33,851 nt of DNA from Limisphaerales bacterium (GCA_025362675.1 JANYFN010000134.1:1-33851), one strand, 5' to 3'; counted from the stretch's first letter, positions 16,791-24,583 are shown. Notes: generated by a model from the sequence alone, not told the origin. Program-made: numbers and translations.

Positions 16791-17219
16791 TCATGATTCA
16801 AACGTGGCGTCGGGGTCGTTGAACCATGCTTGCACGCACCAACTATTTTTTTTCGACAAGCCCCGCCTTGCCGGGGGTGCGTTTACGGAAAAACCCTGCT
16901 TTTGGCCCCTACGCAGGGATTTCGAGGCCTTTTCGAGCCGTTGCCCGAGGGTCAGCCGGGATAAGTTGCCCATCGCGAGGGCTAGTTTGGCCTCGGAACG
17001 GGATAAATTGTCGCCGCCGAGGGAAACATTGCCGTCGGAAGGAGAAACATTGCCACCGCCGAGGTAAAGATTGGCCTGCGCGCGGGCTAGATGGGTCTCG
17101 CCGAGGGAAAGATTGCCCTCGCCGAGAGCAACATTGGTCTCCGAACCGTCCAGTTTGGCCTCCGCACCCAGGAGTTTGGTCGCCACCGGAGTTAAATTGA
17201 GCCCAAAACTCGAAGGCAC
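16791..17219 (-). CDS. Possible protein of tandem heptad repeats (unknown function)
   Basis: This is an open frame of 142 codons from a GTG at 17219. I do not recognise a function. From about residue 13 to 89 it consists of some eleven 7-residue repeats of the form x-x-[NK]-[LV]-x-x-G (for example EGNLSLG, QANLYLG, DGNVSLG). A basic segment and a Trp-containing tail (SWCVQAWFNDPDATFES) follow. Because the DNA repeats every 21 bp, all frames on both strands tend to stay open. The coding strand is therefore not certain. I favour this frame because its repeat is regular and its codons resemble neighbouring genes. There is no signal peptide and no convincing ribosome site. It could equally be a non-coding tandem array. 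Confidence 0.45.
   Translation of the reverse strand: MPSSFGLNLTPVATKLLGAEAKLDGSETNVALGEGNLSLGETHLARAQANLYLGGGNVSPSDGNVSLGGDNLSRSEAKLALAMGNLSRLTLGQRLEKASKSLRRGQKQGFSVNAPPARRGLSKKNSWCVQAWFNDPDATFES
16953..17183. repeat. Degenerate 21-bp tandem repeat, about 11 units
   Basis: The plus strand repeats a unit like GCCGAGGGAAACATTG with variation, at a 21-bp step across about 231 bp. Individual units differ at many positions, but ACATTG/AGATTG/AGTTTG and CCGAG cores recur in register. The period being a multiple of three keeps reading frames open. It lies between hypE and the VTT-ATP-grasp gene, and I see no spacers of CRISPR type. Confidence 0.8.
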
Positions 17220-17323
17220 GCTTTGGCCAGGCGCGGCGCTGACGGTTCAGCGGCCAGGGAGCTGGCGGTGAAATCCAAAATGGCTTAATCGTTTCGGCGC
17301 GGCGAGCCCGCCGAGCCGATGGT

Positions 17324-18976
17324 TCAATCCGCTTTGGGGTAGGTCGCCGCGAGCGCCGAGTAATGGCGCCGCGCGCGCCAGAATTCGGAGCTGGCCATCG
17401 GCACACTGCCGAGTCGCCGGTTTTCGGCCCCAATGGCGAAGACTAAATCCCATTGGCGGAATAGTGTGCGGTAGGCCGACCACAAGGAATTCCGCGCATC
17501 ATAAATGCTCGTGGCTTCGGCGGCGGCGCCGTTGAGTTCGATGATTTGAAAATTTTTTCCGGCGCGCAACTCTGCTTCGCTGGAAAAGCGGAGGTCGTAG
17601 CGACCAATAAAAAAGCCACTGACTTTTTGGGAGATCGCGTCGAGGCGTTGTTCCAATTCCGGCGTATGCCAGCGCTTGCCATCGCGGAAAATACAACCTT
17701 GCGCGTGGTTGCCCGCTTGCACGAGCGGGAGCGTTTCGCCGGTGGGTAGAATTTCATTTTTGCGGGCGGCGAAGCGTGGCAGATATTTTTCCGCCATGAA
17801 ACGGGCGCGGGCATCGTTCCAGATCAATTCGGTGATGGTAGATTTGCCATCGCCGCTGAGCACGGGGAAAACCTTTTCGGTGATGGCAAAGATGTGTCCG
17901 TGCGATTCGCCGGGAAAACGGTAATAAAAAATTCCCGCTTCGTGCGGGCCGACGGCGAAACGTTGAATGATTAAGGCCGCGCTGGTCTGCTGCAAATACG
18001 CTTGGACTTGGGCTTCGTCGCGAACCAGCTTGATGCCATCGCCGCGCTGGCCGAGGTCTGGCTTTAAGATGAAGGGATAGGAAATATTGCGTCGACCACA
18101 GATTTCGCGAAGCGAAGCGAGGCGTTCTGCCGGGGTGGTGCCGGCGAGTAACTCGGCCTCGGCCGTGAATTCCGGGCTGGTTTGCATCAGGTCGCGCAAC
18201 GTGGCCATCTTGGATTCGCCCACCATGCCGCCGGAAAAGATTCCGGGGTTAGACACGGTCGGCAGCAGGGCACCGCGATATTTGACGGCGAGCCAGAGGG
18301 AGTAAATGACCACCGGCGGATAGAAAAGCCAGCCGGGCCAGAATTCCCAATGCGTCCAACGCGCGCAGTGCGTTGAAAATTTCCGCAAATCAAAATCAAC
18401 CAAGGTGCGGCGCAGCCATTGCAGGAGGACGAGCACCAGCAAACCCACGCCGAGCAAGATGGTTCCGCCGAATTTGTAGGCATTCAACCATTTGACCAAT
18501 TGCGATCCGAAGGTCTGGGTCAGAAAGAGAATCACGAAGGTCCAAATGAAGGCGGCCACGCCGGTGATAACCAAGAACCGCCCAGCGGGCACCCGCAGAA
18601 ATCCGGCGGCAAGATACGTCGGCAGGCGCGTTCCGGGCACCAGCCGGCTGATGATCAAAATCGGCGTGCCGCGCGCCGCAAACCATTTTTCGCTGCGGGC
18701 AACTTTGGGCGAAAACTTTTGAAATGAGGAGCGTTCAAAGCAGGCGCGACCGGCGAAGCGCGCCAGCGCGTAGAGTCCGGCGTCACCCAGCCAAATCCCC
18801 AGAAAACAAGCGGTGAAAGCGGCCGGCCAGGAAAGCGAATCATTCGCCAGCATCAGCCCCGCGCCAACCACCGCCGCATCTTCCAGCACAAATGTGGCGA
18901 AGAAAAAACCGGCGGCTTTCCAGAGCGGCAGCCATTCGGCAATGGCGTGGGGCACCAATGGCAAGGCTTCGGTCAT
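17324..18976 (-). CDS. VTT (DedA-like) membrane domain fused to an ATP-grasp domain
   Basis: The protein is 550 aa from the ATG at 18976 (MTEALPLVPHAIAEW), which lies 8 bp after the DinB-like gene. A 22-codon upstream extension is possible but overlaps that gene. Residues about 20-205 are a DedA/SNARE-associated-type membrane region (FLGIWLGDAGLYALARFAG, SRLVPGTRLPTYLAAGFLRV). A further hydrophobic segment sits near 240. The C-terminal half is soluble and ATP-grasp-like: YPFILKPDLGQRGDGIKLV, then GDGKSTITEL (similar to cyanophycin synthetase), then GRYDLRFSS and IIELNGAAAEATSIYD for the metal/ATP site. A membrane-tethered ligase, possibly acting on an envelope or lipid-linked substrate, is inference. 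No substrate can be named. Confidence 0.82.
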   Translation of the reverse strand: MTEALPLVPHAIAEWLPLWKAAGFFFATFVLEDAAVVGAGLMLANDSLSWPAAFTACFLGIWLGDAGLYALARFAGRACFERSSFQKFSPKVARSEKWFAARGTPILIISRLVPGTRLPTYLAAGFLRVPAGRFLVITGVAAFIWTFVILFLTQTFGSQLVKWLNAYKFGGTILLGVGLLVLVLLQWLRRTLVDFDLRKFSTHCARWTHWEFWPGWLFYPPVVIYSLWLAVKYRGALLPTVSNPGIFSGGMVGESKMATLRDLMQTSPEFTAEAELLAGTTPAERLASLREICGRRNISYPFILKPDLGQRGDGIKLVRDEAQVQAYLQQTSAALIIQRFAVGPHEAGIFYYRFPGESHGHIFAITEKVFPVLSGDGKSTITELIWNDARARFMAEKYLPRFAARKNEILPTGETLPLVQAGNHAQGCIFRDGKRWHTPELEQRLDAISQKVSGFFIGRYDLRFSSEAELRAGKNFQIIELNGAAAEATSIYDARNSLWSAYRTLFRQWDLVFAIGAENRRLGSVPMASSEFWRARRHYSALAATYPKAD

Positions 18977-18983
18977 GCAATAA

Positions 18984-19532
18984 TCAAGCCGCAGTTTTTG
19001 GGGCCCCGGCCAGAGGCTGGAGCGTGGAAGGTGCGATCCCAAAGCCCAGCGGTAACTTTAATCCCATGATTCCGGCCATCACGCGAATGAGTGCATAGTG
19101 GTGCACGGCGTGGGCGACGGAATACATGATTTCACGTCCAATGGTAGAAGGCACCGTTTGCGAACCGTTGGTGGCATAACTGGTTTTGCAGGTCACGGCC
19201 ACAGTGCGGGCAACAAAATCTGGTTCGAGTTTTGCATAACCTTGACACAATTCGCGGGTTTCATTCAGGGCGGCAAAACGATCGGTTTCAACGAGCGTGC
19301 CGCGTTCGCGATGATCGTAGTTCAGGTCCCCGGCTGTGACCGCTTCGAGCAATTTGCGGAAATGATCGAGGCAATGGCGGTAGTGACCTCCGATCGAGGC
19401 ATTGAAAGCGACCGGCACCTTGCTGGTGTAGGCCTCATCATTAATGTCTGCGAGCAGAATTTCGCCCTGCTGCAAGATTTCAATGACCGCTTGAACCAGC
19501 TCTCGGTTGGTATCGGTAACATTCAGCTTCAT
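18984..19532 (-). CDS. DinB-like four-helix-bundle metalloprotein
   Basis: The 182-aa protein is of the DinB/YfiT superfamily type. Candidate metal-binding His residues appear in SIGGHYRHCLDHF (about residues 47-59) and in MYSVAHAVHHYALIRV (about 135-150), the spacing expected for the three-His site. Members include thiol-dependent transferases using bacillithiol or mycothiol, as well as many of unknown role. Its ATG overlaps the stop of the DoxX-like gene (ATGA), so the two are translationally linked, and the VTT-ATP-grasp gene follows directly. Confidence 0.78.
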   Translation of the reverse strand: MKLNVTDTNRELVQAVIEILQQGEILLADINDEAYTSKVPVAFNASIGGHYRHCLDHFRKLLEAVTAGDLNYDHRERGTLVETDRFAALNETRELCQGYAKLEPDFVARTVAVTCKTSYATNGSQTVPSTIGREIMYSVAHAVHHYALIRVMAGIMGLKLPLGFGIAPSTLQPLAGAPKTAA

Positions 19533-19945
19533 GAGTTTTTAGATTTGAAGAATTGCGATATCAGTGGAATCTCCCGGCGATGTAAAAACAACACAACGAG
19601 ACTACAAACCGCGACTGTCAGGGCAAGGCCAAAAAGTAAACCACCGTCGTTCTGGACCACGATTCCCAAAACGGTCAGGTGCGAGACGAGCGCGCCACCC
19701 ATGATGCCCAAGGCCAGCAAGGCACCAGCCCAGGCAGATCGATTTATCAGCAGCAAAATGGCGGCGATCAGCTCTGCCACGCCCGAACCATAACGCCCCC
19801 ACGGCTCCATACCGACCTGGGTGAATATGTAAATGGACTCCGGTGCGCCGGTGAATTTAAAGAACAGCGTTTGAAGCAGAATTACTGCTGCGGCCAGCCG
19901 GCAGATCCAACTGGCAATCTTCTGAATTTTTGTGAGCGAGTTCAT
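19529..19945 (-). CDS. DoxX-like integral membrane protein
   Basis: The protein is 138 aa from the ATG at 19945 (MNSLTKIQKIASWICR). Upstream in-frame codons to 20047 are not convincing. Four hydrophobic segments are visible, with the DoxX-family look of LQTLFFKFTGAPESIYIFTQ and GVAELIAAILLLINRSAWAG. DoxX-family proteins are small quinone- or thiol-redox-associated membrane proteins whose exact roles vary. It overlaps the DinB-like gene by 4 bp and follows the YHS-domain gene after 98 bp. Confidence 0.8.
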   Translation of the reverse strand: MNSLTKIQKIASWICRLAAAVILLQTLFFKFTGAPESIYIFTQVGMEPWGRYGSGVAELIAAILLLINRSAWAGALLALGIMGGALVSHLTVLGIVVQNDGGLLFGLALTVAVCSLVVLFLHRREIPLISQFFKSKNS

Positions 19946-20043
19946 TTTTACGGCAAGCACTTGGAATATTATTGGTGTCATCGGGCTTACAGCATCACGA
20001 GTTGTCGGGGTTACATTTGAAACAGCTTCGCTGGATAGACAAA

Positions 20044-20502
20044 TCATTTCCCCTTTTTTTCCAATAACCCCGTCCAGTTGATATGGGCTTTAGTGAGATT
20101 GCCTTTAGCATCGGCGTTGAAATCGTCACGAACGCCCTTGCTATATTGCAGCAGCAATTTTCCGTCCACGATTTGAAAAGCATCCACGTCAATCTCCACG
20201 AGCTTGTTGCGTGAAACCCCATAGGCACAGTAGCCGCCAAACTCGGGCGTGTATTTTGCCGGCTCAGCCTTGAACCGGTCCTTGTGCTCCTTGCTGGCGA
20301 AAAAGTAAATCGCGCCATCATGTTTAGCTAAAAATTTCTGTTCACCTTTCACGGGCTTGTTGTCGGTGAAAAATGCCACCGGATCATAGCCTTGAATGGC
20401 CACGCCGGTCTTGTCCACATTCACGAGGGTTTTGGATGTGGTTTGAGCAAACACCGGCAAGGCCAGGATTGCGACGACGATTGAGAGAATTAATTTCTTC
20501 AT
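20044..20502 (-). CDS. Secreted YHS-domain protein
   Basis: The protein is 152 aa from the ATG at 20502 (MKKLILSIVVAILALPVFA). This choice gives a clean signal peptide ending VFAQ, whereas upstream codons are Arg-rich and unconserved. The mature protein carries a YHS-like domain: IQGYDPVAFFTDNKPVKGE, then FFASKEHKDRFKAEPAKY and FGGYCAYGVS. This periplasmic type (YHS domain-containing protein) is common beside DoxX and other redox genes. YHS domains are suspected metal-binding modules. It starts 35 bp after the DUF1223 gene on the same strand. Confidence 0.85.
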   Translation of the reverse strand: MKKLILSIVVAILALPVFAQTTSKTLVNVDKTGVAIQGYDPVAFFTDNKPVKGEQKFLAKHDGAIYFFASKEHKDRFKAEPAKYTPEFGGYCAYGVSRNKLVEIDVDAFQIVDGKLLLQYSKGVRDDFNADAKGNLTKAHINWTGLLEKKGK

Positions 20503-20537
20503 GGAAGTTGGTATTGCTCGCAAGGGAATCCTTACAC

Positions 20538-21317
20538 TTAATTTTTTAAAGGTGTAACTAGCCAGCCGCCGGTGGCTTGGAGGGGTTGAAGCTCGTCGGT
20601 GCGGGTGACCCACATCACGAGTGCGCGCGCAGCTCCACCAGACGATTTTGGTGAGCGAACAATAATTCGGCCTTTGACCACGCCATTGCTGGTCGTCATG
20701 CCTATTTGGGATAGATTCAGGACGACAAAATCGTGTTTCAATTGACGGCCACCATTTTCGCCAGCCTTTACGTCGGAGACAATTCCGCCCGCAAGCAACG
20801 CGGCGTGGATTTCATAACGAGCGGTAAAATCTTTTGTGGGAACAAAGGTCGCGTTCCATAATTTCAAGTCGCGGGAAGTGACCGTGAGCACGCCGACTTT
20901 TTCACCATCGGACTTCGGCCCGTTTTTGCCGGAGAACCAGTTGTGCCATTCCTTGCCGTTCAGAACCAGCGCCGGCGTGTAAATATTTTCACTGTGCCAG
21001 AGCTGCGCGTAGCTGCGCTGACGTTCGGAAAATTCCGCATCCGACCACGCGTCGCGCCAGCCGAGATTATTCCAGTAATCCACATGAAACGCGACGGGTG
21101 CAAAATCCTTCCACAAACGCGGCGAATCTTTCAGGCCCGAAAACCATGTCTCCGCCGGCGGACAACTACTGCATCCCTCCGACGTGTAAAGTTCCAGCAG
21201 TGCGGTGCGTTCCGGCGCACTTTGGAATTGGATGACATTGGTTTGCGCCGCCACTGGTATTACCTCCAGCAAGAAGAAGATCAAAATATTAACAATCGAT
21301 TGATACGGCATAAACAT
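20538..21317 (-). CDS. DUF1223 thioredoxin-like secreted protein
   Basis: The 259-aa protein has an N-terminal hydrophobic export segment (about residues 8-24, ending VAAQ). The DUF1223 signature is plain: LLELYTSEGCSSCPPAE contains the CSSC redox-type motif near residue 48. It is followed by FHVDYWNNLGWRD and YTPALVLNGKEWHNW. The fold is thioredoxin-like and the function unknown, perhaps thiol-disulfide or copper-related chemistry outside the cytoplasm. It is the first gene of a leftward run (DUF1223, YHS, DoxX-like, DinB-like, VTT-ATP-grasp), with 100 bp separating it from the next cluster upstream. Confidence 0.88.
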   Translation of the reverse strand: MFMPYQSIVNILIFFLLEVIPVAAQTNVIQFQSAPERTALLELYTSEGCSSCPPAETWFSGLKDSPRLWKDFAPVAFHVDYWNNLGWRDAWSDAEFSERQRSYAQLWHSENIYTPALVLNGKEWHNWFSGKNGPKSDGEKVGVLTVTSRDLKLWNATFVPTKDFTARYEIHAALLAGGIVSDVKAGENGGRQLKHDFVVLNLSQIGMTTSNGVVKGRIIVRSPKSSGGAARALVMWVTRTDELQPLQATGGWLVTPLKN

Positions 21318-21417
21318 TGGTCGAAGCCGGATCCAAATCCTTACGAACTGCTTTAACTATTTGGAAGGAACCGCGAGGCGCTCTGGCGTAAACAGTTTTC
21401 GCACTAAGGAGATTCTG

Positions 21418-22182
21418 CTAGTTGATCCGGCGATAACTTGACGGGTTGGCGCGCAAAATTAAAAGCTCGCCCTGACGTTCGACTTCCCCGGTGATTTGAA
21501 CCGGTTCGGCGACTAGGTCGAGCACTTGTTGGTTGACCGGCTTGCCCTCGGCGGAAACGAGCAGCAGGTAAATCGGCGGCGCATCTTTCTGCCGCACAAG
21601 CAGCACTGGCGGTATGCCGCCGCTGATGCAACGGATAGCGCACGCGCGGTGCGACAAAAGCTGGCCGGGATTCATCACCCCGAGAAAACATTTGCTGTCC
21701 ACGATCTCGCCGGTGAGCGTCTGGCGACCGAGTTGAATCGTTTCCGTGCCCGTCAACATTGGTGATTTCGTTTCCACCACTTTAATCGAATCTGGCAAGG
21801 CCTCCACCATCGTCTGGTTGCCTCGATAAATCAGCGTGCCTTGCAGTGAAACCATTTTGCCGTCGAGCGCGGAAAGTTGTGCGCAATCCAGGCCGAACTT
21901 GAACGGCGCGACGAGATAGTAAGTTGAAAAATTATTTTGTCCTCCGGCTACGCCCGGTCGCGGCACGAGCAGATGCGGATACGGCTGAACTTTCAAAATG
22001 CCGGAAAATTTTTTTACTGTGCCCCATTCAAAAACACTCACGCCAATCGAGTGCTGCACGGCGGCAAACGCCAGTGCCAGTCCGCCAGCGACGACGAGCA
22101 ACAGCACCACGACCACGCGCACAAATTTGCCGGTCGCCGGGGCGGCCTTACTTTCCCAGCCGATGTAAAATTCGTCGTTCAT
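21418..22182 (-). CDS. Membrane-anchored protein with conserved Cys-rich tail
   Basis: The 254-aa protein is anchored by one transmembrane segment (about residues 22-45). I do not know a named family. The C-terminal third carries a motif I have seen in other bacteria without assigned function: GEIVDSKCFLGVMNPG followed by HRACAIRCISGGIPPVLLV. It holds three Cys and one His that could bind metal or haem. An OB-like domain (MVSLQGTLIYRGNQTMVE) precedes it. Its ATG overlaps the stop of the Rieske fusion gene by 4 bp (ATGA), so the two products very likely work together at the membrane. Confidence 0.8.
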   Translation of the reverse strand: MNDEFYIGWESKAAPATGKFVRVVVVLLLVVAGGLALAFAAVQHSIGVSVFEWGTVKKFSGILKVQPYPHLLVPRPGVAGGQNNFSTYYLVAPFKFGLDCAQLSALDGKMVSLQGTLIYRGNQTMVEALPDSIKVVETKSPMLTGTETIQLGRQTLTGEIVDSKCFLGVMNPGQLLSHRACAIRCISGGIPPVLLVRQKDAPPIYLLLVSAEGKPVNQQVLDLVAEPVQITGEVERQGELLILRANPSSYRRIN

Positions 22183-23216
22183 TTTTCAATCAGTGCGGGC
22201 TCGGCTTTCGTTCCCGCCAAGTTTGGTTTTGGATGCACGAACACGCGCCCATTTTGCACGCGCACATTGAACGTCGGAACTTTCTCCGCGAACGGCGGCG
22301 GCGAGACGCCGGTTTCCGCCACATACTGATAGCCATGCCACGGACAAGTGATGCAGCCGTCCACCATTTTCCCTTCGCCGAGCGGGCCGTTTTGATGCTG
22401 GCAGACATTGGAGACGGCAGAAATTTTTCCAGCGTATTTGAAAATCGCCACACGCTCGCCCGAAACGCAGACGATGCGCGCTCGGTTTTCGGGAATGTCG
22501 GCCACAGCACAGGCCTCGATGAAACCGTCCAACGCCGGCGACTGAATTTCCAAATCCAGTATTTTTTCTTTACGCGCAGCGACCAGGTGCAGCGCCAGGA
22601 CGGTCACAAAACCAATTGCCGTTGCGGTGGCATAGACTGGACTCGCTTCGGCTTGCAGCGCGCCGAAGGTAACGTGCAGCACTAGGAGCGCGTAAGCTAA
22701 ATAAACTGCCATGTGCAGCGCTTTCCAGACGGGCGCGCTCAAATTCGCCAACCAGAAATCATGACTCGTCGCCGCCAGCAAAAATAAAATCACCAGCGCA
22801 AAAAAACCAAACGGTTGGAACGGCATGCCGGCCACCGAGTGCGTGAGCGGACTGGAAACGAAGATGCTAAGAATGGGATTGGTGTCGCCGCCAGCGTGAT
22901 ACGTCGCCACGACCAGCACGGTGTGGACGAGCGCGAGCAAACCGCACGTCACGCCGGCGTGACGACGGTTGTAGAGCAGCGGCAGAAATTTGGGATTCAA
23001 CCGGCACAGCGGGCCAATACATAGAATGATGTGGAGCAACAGAAAGGCTGCGGTGCCAAACGCGCGCATCAGCAAAATTTCCTCGGTGACCAGTGGAAAT
23101 AAAATTTCCGTGACCGCACCAAACGCGATCAAATACAAGGCCACGCCGCTGACCAGAACGAAATCGTAAATTCGTTTCTGGCGATTCCACTGAACGGCTT
23201 GGTATTTGACGCTCAT
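22179..23216 (-). CDS. Ferric-reductase-like membrane domain fused to a Rieske 2Fe-2S domain
   Basis: In this 345-aa protein, residues about 15-210 form six hydrophobic segments of the ferric-reductase/YedZ type. Candidate haem-b His residues lie in LLLHIILCIG, NRRHAGVTCG, LVHTVLVVATYHAG, KALHMAVYLA and LVLHVTFGAL. The C-terminal part (about 235-335) is a Rieske ferredoxin domain with the ligand boxes NVCQHQNG and CITCPWHGYQ (C-x-H and C-x2-H). Electrons could thus pass between membrane haem and a soluble 2Fe-2S centre in a single chain. It begins 15 bp after the preceding small gene and overlaps the following one. Acceptor and donor are unknown. Confidence 0.88.
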   Translation of the reverse strand: MSVKYQAVQWNRQKRIYDFVLVSGVALYLIAFGAVTEILFPLVTEEILLMRAFGTAAFLLLHIILCIGPLCRLNPKFLPLLYNRRHAGVTCGLLALVHTVLVVATYHAGGDTNPILSIFVSSPLTHSVAGMPFQPFGFFALVILFLLAATSHDFWLANLSAPVWKALHMAVYLAYALLVLHVTFGALQAEASPVYATATAIGFVTVLALHLVAARKEKILDLEIQSPALDGFIEACAVADIPENRARIVCVSGERVAIFKYAGKISAVSNVCQHQNGPLGEGKMVDGCITCPWHGYQYVAETGVSPPPFAEKVPTFNVRVQNGRVFVHPKPNLAGTKAEPALIEK

Positions 23217-23231
23217 GACTTGGTTGAATCT

Positions 23232-23723
23232 TTACTTCATCGAATTGTCGAATCGAATTGGTTTCGATTCGTCCACGATTTCGTTGTCGGCCAGGCTGTA
23301 GAGCAGCAGCGTGCCGGAATTTTTTTCGGCGGCCGCTGGCAGAGGTAGTGACGGCGAGTTGAATGCGCCCAATAAAATCGCATTAGCGGGCAAGGCGTTG
23401 GTGCCGTTTGGATTTCCGTCCGACCAATAAACTAGTAGGTCCGGCTTCACGAAATCGATTGCGGCGGAAAATGTCATGGCAAATTTTCCGGCTCCAGTGA
23501 ATTCGCGCAGCAGCCGGACTTGCACGGGTGACTTCGGAAATAAATCCGCGCGGCTCCACGCTTCGGCAACATAAACAGTGGAGACCGGGGAAAATTCTTT
23601 TGGCAACAAATATACTTCCGGCAGCGGCTTGCGCGCGGCGATCCCAACAGCAAACGCTACTGGCAACACTGCACCGAGCGCGATGATCAAGCGGCGATGG
23701 TGTTGGCGCAGCGGGCGAATCAT
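23232..23723 (-). CDS. Hypothetical protein with N-terminal membrane anchor
   Basis: In this 163-aa protein, residues 10-28 form a hydrophobic anchor or signal after an Arg/His-rich start (MIRPLRQHHRR). The rest is soluble and presumably extracytoplasmic, with no motif I recognise and no Cys residues. Position suggests a partner of the Rieske fusion protein. It sits between that gene (15 bp downstream) and the small frameshifted membrane gene (4 bp upstream), a typical tight operon spacing. Confidence 0.75.
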   Translation of the reverse strand: MIRPLRQHHRRLIIALGAVLPVAFAVGIAARKPLPEVYLLPKEFSPVSTVYVAEAWSRADLFPKSPVQVRLLREFTGAGKFAMTFSAAIDFVKPDLLVYWSDGNPNGTNALPANAILLGAFNSPSLPLPAAAEKNSGTLLLYSLADNEIVDESKPIRFDNSMK

Positions 23724-23727
23724 GGCC

Positions 23728-23975
23728 TTATTCCTTTCGCCGCTGACGATGGGCGTTGCATTCTTCCGGCGGCTTAGAAACTCCTTTCAGCCAGCGACAC
23801 AGCAACAACGGCCAGAAGGCCAGCACTCCCGGAAAAATTAATAGCCGAAATCCCCACGACCCATTCACGGCGTGTGGATCAATTTTTTTACTCCCTTCAG
23901 GATAAATGGAGTGGCGAACAGGAAGCCGCAGGCCAGATATATTCCGAGTAAAATTAAAAACGCGCGCGCGATCAT
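23728..23975 (-). CDS. Small membrane protein, apparently frameshifted at an A7 run
   Basis: From the ATG at 23975 (overlapping the FMN reductase stop as ATGA) the frame reads MIARAFLILLGIYLACGFLF... to KGVKK, then hits a stop after LIHTP near 23865. The -1 frame continues instead as KKIDPHAVNGSWGFRLLIF and runs to a stop at 23728, 4 bp before the next gene. The junction is T7 on the plus strand (23883-23889), read as A AAA AAA in the first frame. Joined, the product would be about 82 aa with two membrane helices. The second half on its own has no good start. Either one base is missing in this sequence, or ribosomal or transcriptional slippage joins the halves. Confidence 0.7.
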
Positions 23976-24526
23976 GGGCGAAGTTTTTTAGCCCGCAGAC
24001 TTTCCACGAAGCCGACAAATCCTTCCGCTTGTTTGGCCAGACGTTTCTCGATGTCGGGGCTAGTGAACTGGCCAGCTTCGTTCAGTAATTTACTGATGCC
24101 AGGCATGAACACGCGCTCGGGAAAAATGTAGGCGTTGCGATAGCCGAAGATGGCTTGTAGTTGTTCCACTGGCCGGAGCGCGCCCCAAATGCCCGCTGCC
24201 AGCCCAACGAAACAAACCGGGCGTTGCTCAAAACTTTCTGGGAACGGCAGCATATCAATGAACAATTTCAGGATGCCGGGAAGGCCGCCGTTGTATTCGG
24301 GAGTGATGACAACCAGCCCGTCGGCGGCGAGAATCGCATCGGTGAATTTTTTTAGTTCCACCGGTTTCTCCGCGTAGGCAGCGGGCGAAATGATTGCTTC
24401 AGGCAACTCTGCCAGATCGAGAACCTGCGTTTTCACGCCGAGAGATTTGTAGCTGGCCACGACGTGCGTGGTGACTTTACGCGTATTGCTGTTCGGACGA
24501 TTGGTCCCTGAAATAATGACGATCAT
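23972..24526 (-). CDS. NAD(P)H-dependent FMN reductase
   Basis: The 184-aa flavodoxin-like protein resembles the azoreductase/chromate reductase/SsuE group. The N-terminal IISGTNRPNSNTRKV is the FMN phosphate loop, and VVITPEYNGGLPGILKLFID is the family signature with the YNGG turn. A cytoplasmic enzyme reducing FMN or quinones with NAD(P)H is expected. It heads the leftward redox cluster that continues with the small membrane gene, the anchored 163-aa protein, the Rieske fusion and the Cys-tail protein. It may supply electrons to them, though that is inferred from position only. Confidence 0.88.
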   Translation of the reverse strand: MIVIISGTNRPNSNTRKVTTHVVASYKSLGVKTQVLDLAELPEAIISPAAYAEKPVELKKFTDAILAADGLVVITPEYNGGLPGILKLFIDMLPFPESFEQRPVCFVGLAAGIWGALRPVEQLQAIFGYRNAYIFPERVFMPGISKLLNEAGQFTSPDIEKRLAKQAEGFVGFVESLRAKKLRP

Positions 24527-24583
24527 AGGTATTCAGCTTTAATTTGTAATTCGGGGCGAAATTATTTTTTCAGTGAACGGCCC

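Noticed and set aside
16953-17183. CRISPR array
   Set aside because: Units are contiguous, 21 bp and degenerate, with no unique spacers and no cas genes nearby.
16826-17433. Alternative frames through the 21-bp repeat on both strands
   Set aside because: They stay open because the period is divisible by three. They are Arg/Pro-rich with less regular repeats than the favoured minus-strand frame.
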